17,621 nt of DNA from Chitinophagaceae bacterium. GTDB taxonomy: Bacteria; Bacteroidota; Bacteroidia; Chitinophagales; Chitinophagaceae. Made by a program: the position numbers and the translations under genes. Positions 14,875 to 17,621 of this stretch are shown here, in pieces (the stretch's first letter is position 1; every line of letters starts with the position of its first letter). The notes beneath the pieces were generated by a model. It did no database searches. It had not been told where the DNA came from and saw nothing but the letters and a program-made list of their open reading frames with translations. The stretch lies in assembly GCA_009996555.1 (NCBI GenBank), contig JAACZX010000456.1, positions 1 through 17,621 on the forward strand, given 5' to 3'.

Positions 14875-15982
14875 CGACATAAATCTGCATCAGTTTAAGA
14901 GATTTAAAGATGAATCTGTCGAGTTGTTTCCACTGACCTTAATGACAGGCATTAATGGGATGGGGAAGTCTTCTGTAATTCAATCGCTATTAATACTAAG
15001 GCAAAGTTTTGACAGAGGAGAATTGCAGAATAACAACAGATTAGTGATTGAAGACAAAGAATTGGTTAATCTGGTAAGCCCTGATGATATGTTGTGTTCA
15101 GATGCCGACGATAAAAAGGTTTCGATAGAATTAATTGATGAAAATAAAAATGCAGCGAAATGGGTTGTGGTAGCAGAAGGGCAATCTAATATACTTCAAT
15201 ACAAATACGAGAGAAAGGATGGCGATATTTATTCTTGTTCACTTTTTGATAAAGAGTTTCAGTATTTGAATGCTGAGAGAATTGGCCCAAGGGTAACATA
15301 TAATAAACTGACTATAACAAAGCCACATAGTCCAATAGGATACAAGGGTGAGTTTGTTGCCAACCGAATATTAGAAGCTGCATCAAATCTTGAGGAAGTA
15401 AAGCTAAAAGAAGTTTTAATTGATGGAGTGAGCGCAAAAGTGTATGATCAACTCTCTGCATGGGTTAGTGAAATTATCTATCTGGGTACAAAGGTTTCGA
15501 TTGACGACAGTGACGATAGTAAAATAAGCCTGCAATATTCATTTAGAGATGAACAAACGAAAACGTTTAATCCTCTAAATATTGGTTTTGGGTTTTCATT
15601 TGCATTGCCTGTTATACTCGCAATTCTAACAGCAAAGCCAGGGTCTTTAATGATTATCGAAAACCCTGAAGCACATTTACATCCACGTGGTCAATCAAGA
15701 ATGGGGAGGTTAATAGGTCTTGCAGTTCAAAGTGGTGTTCAAATTATTGTGGAAACGCATAGTGACCATTTGCTAAATGGAATTCGAGTAGCAGTAAAAC
15801 AGGGAAAACTTGATTGCAATAAAACACACATTCACTACTTCACTGCCGATAAAGTAGAATTGAAAAATCTAAAATATAAGATTTCATTTGCCATCGATGA
15901 AGATGGAGGGTTGGAGAGGTGGCCGTCTGGTTTTTTTGATGAATGGGATAATATGCTGGATGAACTCTTAAAGGATAAGTGA
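14867..15982 (+). CDS. DUF3696-like ABC-type AAA ATPase (AAA_21)
   Basis: A compact SMC/RecF-like ATPase in the same broad class as OLD and other defence ATPases. The N-terminus MLSDINLHQFKRFKDESVEL is the first strand pair; Walker A is G28-INGMGK34-SS; Walker B is LMIIE265-N-P-E-A-H-L-H-P with Glu and the ENPEAHLHP form typical of DUF3696 proteins; the switch His is H298 in ETHSDH. The C-terminus (FFDEWDNMLDELL) matches the short DUF3696 tail. There is no Toprim nuclease domain as in OLD. It overlaps the DUF262 gene by 8 bp and the next gene by 1 bp (TGATG). It likely controls the downstream protein by an ATP-driven switch (inference). Confidence 0.88.
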   Translation: MLSDINLHQFKRFKDESVELFPLTLMTGINGMGKSSVIQSLLILRQSFDRGELQNNNRLVIEDKELVNLVSPDDMLCSDADDKKVSIELIDENKNAAKWVVVAEGQSNILQYKYERKDGDIYSCSLFDKEFQYLNAERIGPRVTYNKLTITKPHSPIGYKGEFVANRILEAASNLEEVKLKEVLIDGVSAKVYDQLSAWVSEIIYLGTKVSIDDSDDSKISLQYSFRDEQTKTFNPLNIGFGFSFALPVILAILTAKPGSLMIIENPEAHLHPRGQSRMGRLIGLAVQSGVQIIVETHSDHLLNGIRVAVKQGKLDCNKTHIHYFTADKVELKNLKYKISFAIDEDGGLERWPSGFFDEWDNMLDELLKDK

Positions 15983-16899
15983 TGAAGTTTTACGTTAATG
16001 ACTTTTCATATAATCCGGGGAATTTAGCAGCTAATCATCGAGATTTGATGGAGTATTTTGTCGATGTTTGCGAAAGAGCTAAGACATTTAAGTATGAGCA
16101 ACTATTTATGTCTGACGATTTTAAAGTAAGAGAAATTGTTGCAGGATTAAGTTTTAATTCTTTTATTCTTGCTACTCAGCCAACAGATAATTTGCGAATT
16201 AGACTTAGAAGTATTTTAGCAAATCAAATCAAGAAAATTGCTTCTGACGATCCAGATGAAAGTATTCAATATGTCTATTGGAAGGAAATAGAATCAGAAT
16301 TTTTCAAGAAGGCATACAATCAAAATGCACCAGTTGCAAGCTTTAGGACTGATATTGAATTTGACAATAGCGTGTTTGTAGTAAATAGTCAAACCCTTAT
16401 GGAAGATGGGAGTCAAACAACTACAAACGGTGATATTTTTAATCTTAGTCATTCTCTACATTTTCAGTTTCATAATGCTTTTTTGACAGCAAAATCGATA
16501 GCGCAAGCGATTATTGATAGTAGATGGAATGCACTAAAAGAACCATTGCGTTTTGCAGCCAGAATAAATCAATATCTTGCTGATATTGAGTATTATGAAA
16601 AATTGAAAGGTAAGGGCGACACAAATTTTAAAAGAGCGCTTTTTTTCAATACGGGAACTGAAATCGCTGAAATGAATGGGTGGACGCATGATGTAAGACT
16701 TAGTAGAATAAATTCAACTCCAGGAAAAAAACGGAAGGTCTTTTTTGCTCGAAGTCCTACTGCATATCTATCAATTGATTTTATGCACGGTGCTTTTGAG
16801 CTTCATGATAGAAATGGTATTCACATTGGAGAGTATAATTTTGAAGGTGTTGATTTGAACTCGACTTATAACGACAGTAGTCATAACATAAAAGTATAA
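15982..16899 (+). CDS. unknown protein with a C-terminal colicin E3-like RNase pattern
   Basis: A protein of 305 residues. The first 240 are not recognised; they look mixed alpha/beta with no membrane segment. The last 55 begin GKKRKVFFARSP and include D266-F-M-H269-G-A-F-E273-L-H-D-R-N-G-x-H-I-G-E-Y and finish HNIKV. In the colicin E3 ribosome-cutting domain the catalytic D510, H513 and E517 have exactly the same spacing in D-S-Q-H-G-E-L-E, followed by DGQHLGSFD, and the end is RNIKKYL. The catalytic R545 would be H301 here. I infer a ribosome- or RNA-targeting nuclease domain, possibly altered. ATG 15982 overlaps the ATPase stop (TGATG). The fold assignment is by eye. Confidence 0.6.
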   Translation: MKFYVNDFSYNPGNLAANHRDLMEYFVDVCERAKTFKYEQLFMSDDFKVREIVAGLSFNSFILATQPTDNLRIRLRSILANQIKKIASDDPDESIQYVYWKEIESEFFKKAYNQNAPVASFRTDIEFDNSVFVVNSQTLMEDGSQTTTNGDIFNLSHSLHFQFHNAFLTAKSIAQAIIDSRWNALKEPLRFAARINQYLADIEYYEKLKGKGDTNFKRALFFNTGTEIAEMNGWTHDVRLSRINSTPGKKRKVFFARSPTAYLSIDFMHGAFELHDRNGIHIGEYNFEGVDLNSTYNDSSHNIKV

Positions 16900-16909
16900 A
16901 TAACTTAAG

Positions 16910-17621
16910 ATGAAACCCTGGTTTAAAAACGTTACACCACATAAGGACATTCAGGATGGCCATTTAGATGAATCCATATTTGCGGCAAACCTTGCTGAGG
17001 TAGCATCAGGAACAGGCAGGGAAATATATGCCAGTCCAGATATGTTCTTTCAGAAAACCTACTTCACATCTGGGTTGAAAAATATTGCTAAAAGAGTAGT
17101 ACAGGGTTTAAATGGCGGACAGGATTCTGAAAACAGAGTCATCTCTTTGCAAACCGGTTTTGGTGGAGGTAAAACTCACACACTTATTTCTCTGTTTCAT
17201 TTAGCTAAATGGGGTAAAAAGGCAACCCAAAGCGAATACACAAGAGAACTGCTGGCAGCTACTGGTGAACCAAAATTTGAATCGGCACACATTGCCGTTT
17301 TTACCAACACAACTAATGATCCTGCGCAAGGACGAAGAGTTGAAGGTGTAACCATTAGGACATTGTGGGGAGAGTTGGCTTATCAATTGGGTGGCAAGGA
17401 AGCCTACGAATTGATAAGAGTTAATGATGAAAAACTTATCGCCCCAAAAGGATTGTTTAAAGCAGTATTAGATAAATGTAAACCGGCGCTTATACTCATT
17501 GACGAATTAGCAGATTATTGTGTGAGTGCATCTGCTGTTAAAGTAGAGGCATCTAATCTTAGCGACCAGACGGTAAGCTTCATGCAGGAATTAACTGAAT
17601 CTGTTTCAGGAACAGATCATT
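16910..17621 (+). CDS. DUF499 AAA+ ATPase, 3' end outside the window
   Basis: The first 237 codons of a DUF499 (COG1483) protein, usually about 1000 residues long. The start MKPWFKNVTPHKDIQDGHLDESIFAANLAEV is the family hallmark. Walker A is G83-F-G-G-G-K88-T89 and Walker B is LILID198-E199-LADY. These large ATPases accompany DUF1156 methylases and SNF2 helicases in anti-phage loci; they probably drive complex assembly or DNA handling (family knowledge plus inference). It begins 10 bp after the E3-like gene in the same operon. The frame is intact to the edge, so the gene is cut by the window rather than broken. Confidence 0.9.
   Translation, partial: MKPWFKNVTPHKDIQDGHLDESIFAANLAEVASGTGREIYASPDMFFQKTYFTSGLKNIAKRVVQGLNGGQDSENRVISLQTGFGGGKTHTLISLFHLAKWGKKATQSEYTRELLAATGEPKFESAHIAVFTNTTNDPAQGRRVEGVTIRTLWGELAYQLGGKEAYELIRVNDEKLIAPKGLFKAVLDKCKPALILIDELADYCVSASAVKVEASNLSDQTVSFMQELTESVSGTDH

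Overview
The window is low-GC DNA that reads as a genomic island from a member of the Bacteroidota, perhaps of the Chitinophagaceae/Sphingobacteriia type. The evidence is an IntDOT-like tyrosine recombinase with Ser in place of the first catalytic Arg, A-rich leaders without Shine-Dalgarno sequences, and overall codon use. The genus cannot be named from the sequence.

Layout. Positions 1-244 hold the 5' part of a minus-strand gene that runs out of the window. Positions 245-841 hold no confident gene. They do hold short iterated repeats (GTTAGC type and GGTGACC type) and a strong terminator hairpin, as expected of an attachment/arm-site region beside an integrase. The mobility module follows: integrase (842-2206), small excisionase-like HTH protein (2279-2542) and RepA-like AAA ATPase (2613-3566). 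Inverted and direct repeats surround the ATPase stop codon. Next come a small minus-strand HTH-like protein, a short lipoprotein, a two-helix membrane protein and an unknown 136-residue protein.

From 5422 to the right edge there is one co-directional defence operon of at least 12.2 kb. Its backbone is a SNF2-type helicase with a C-terminal DUF3883 nuclease-like domain, a DUF1156 adenine DNA methylase and a DUF499 ATPase cut by the window edge. This is the composition of the helicase-methylase-ATPase (Hma) type of anti-phage system, which is related to DISARM. Two extra modules sit inside it. Between helicase and methylase is an AbiE-like type IV toxin-antitoxin pair, with its own perfectly symmetric four-half-site operator. 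Between methylase and DUF499 ATPase is a tightly overlapping triad: a DUF262 protein, a DUF3696-like ABC-type ATPase, and a protein I do not recognise over most of its length. The C-terminus of that last protein carries the D-x-x-H-x-x-x-E pattern and surrounding residues of the colicin E3 ribosome-cutting RNase domain.

How the genes may work together (inference). The methylase would mark host DNA, and the helicase/nuclease and DUF499 ATPase would act on unmarked DNA. The AbiE-like pair would guard the operon or add abortive infection. The DUF262-ATPase-E3-like triad could be an embedded sensor/effector unit that stops translation. The triad is the most promising candidate for an undescribed system here.
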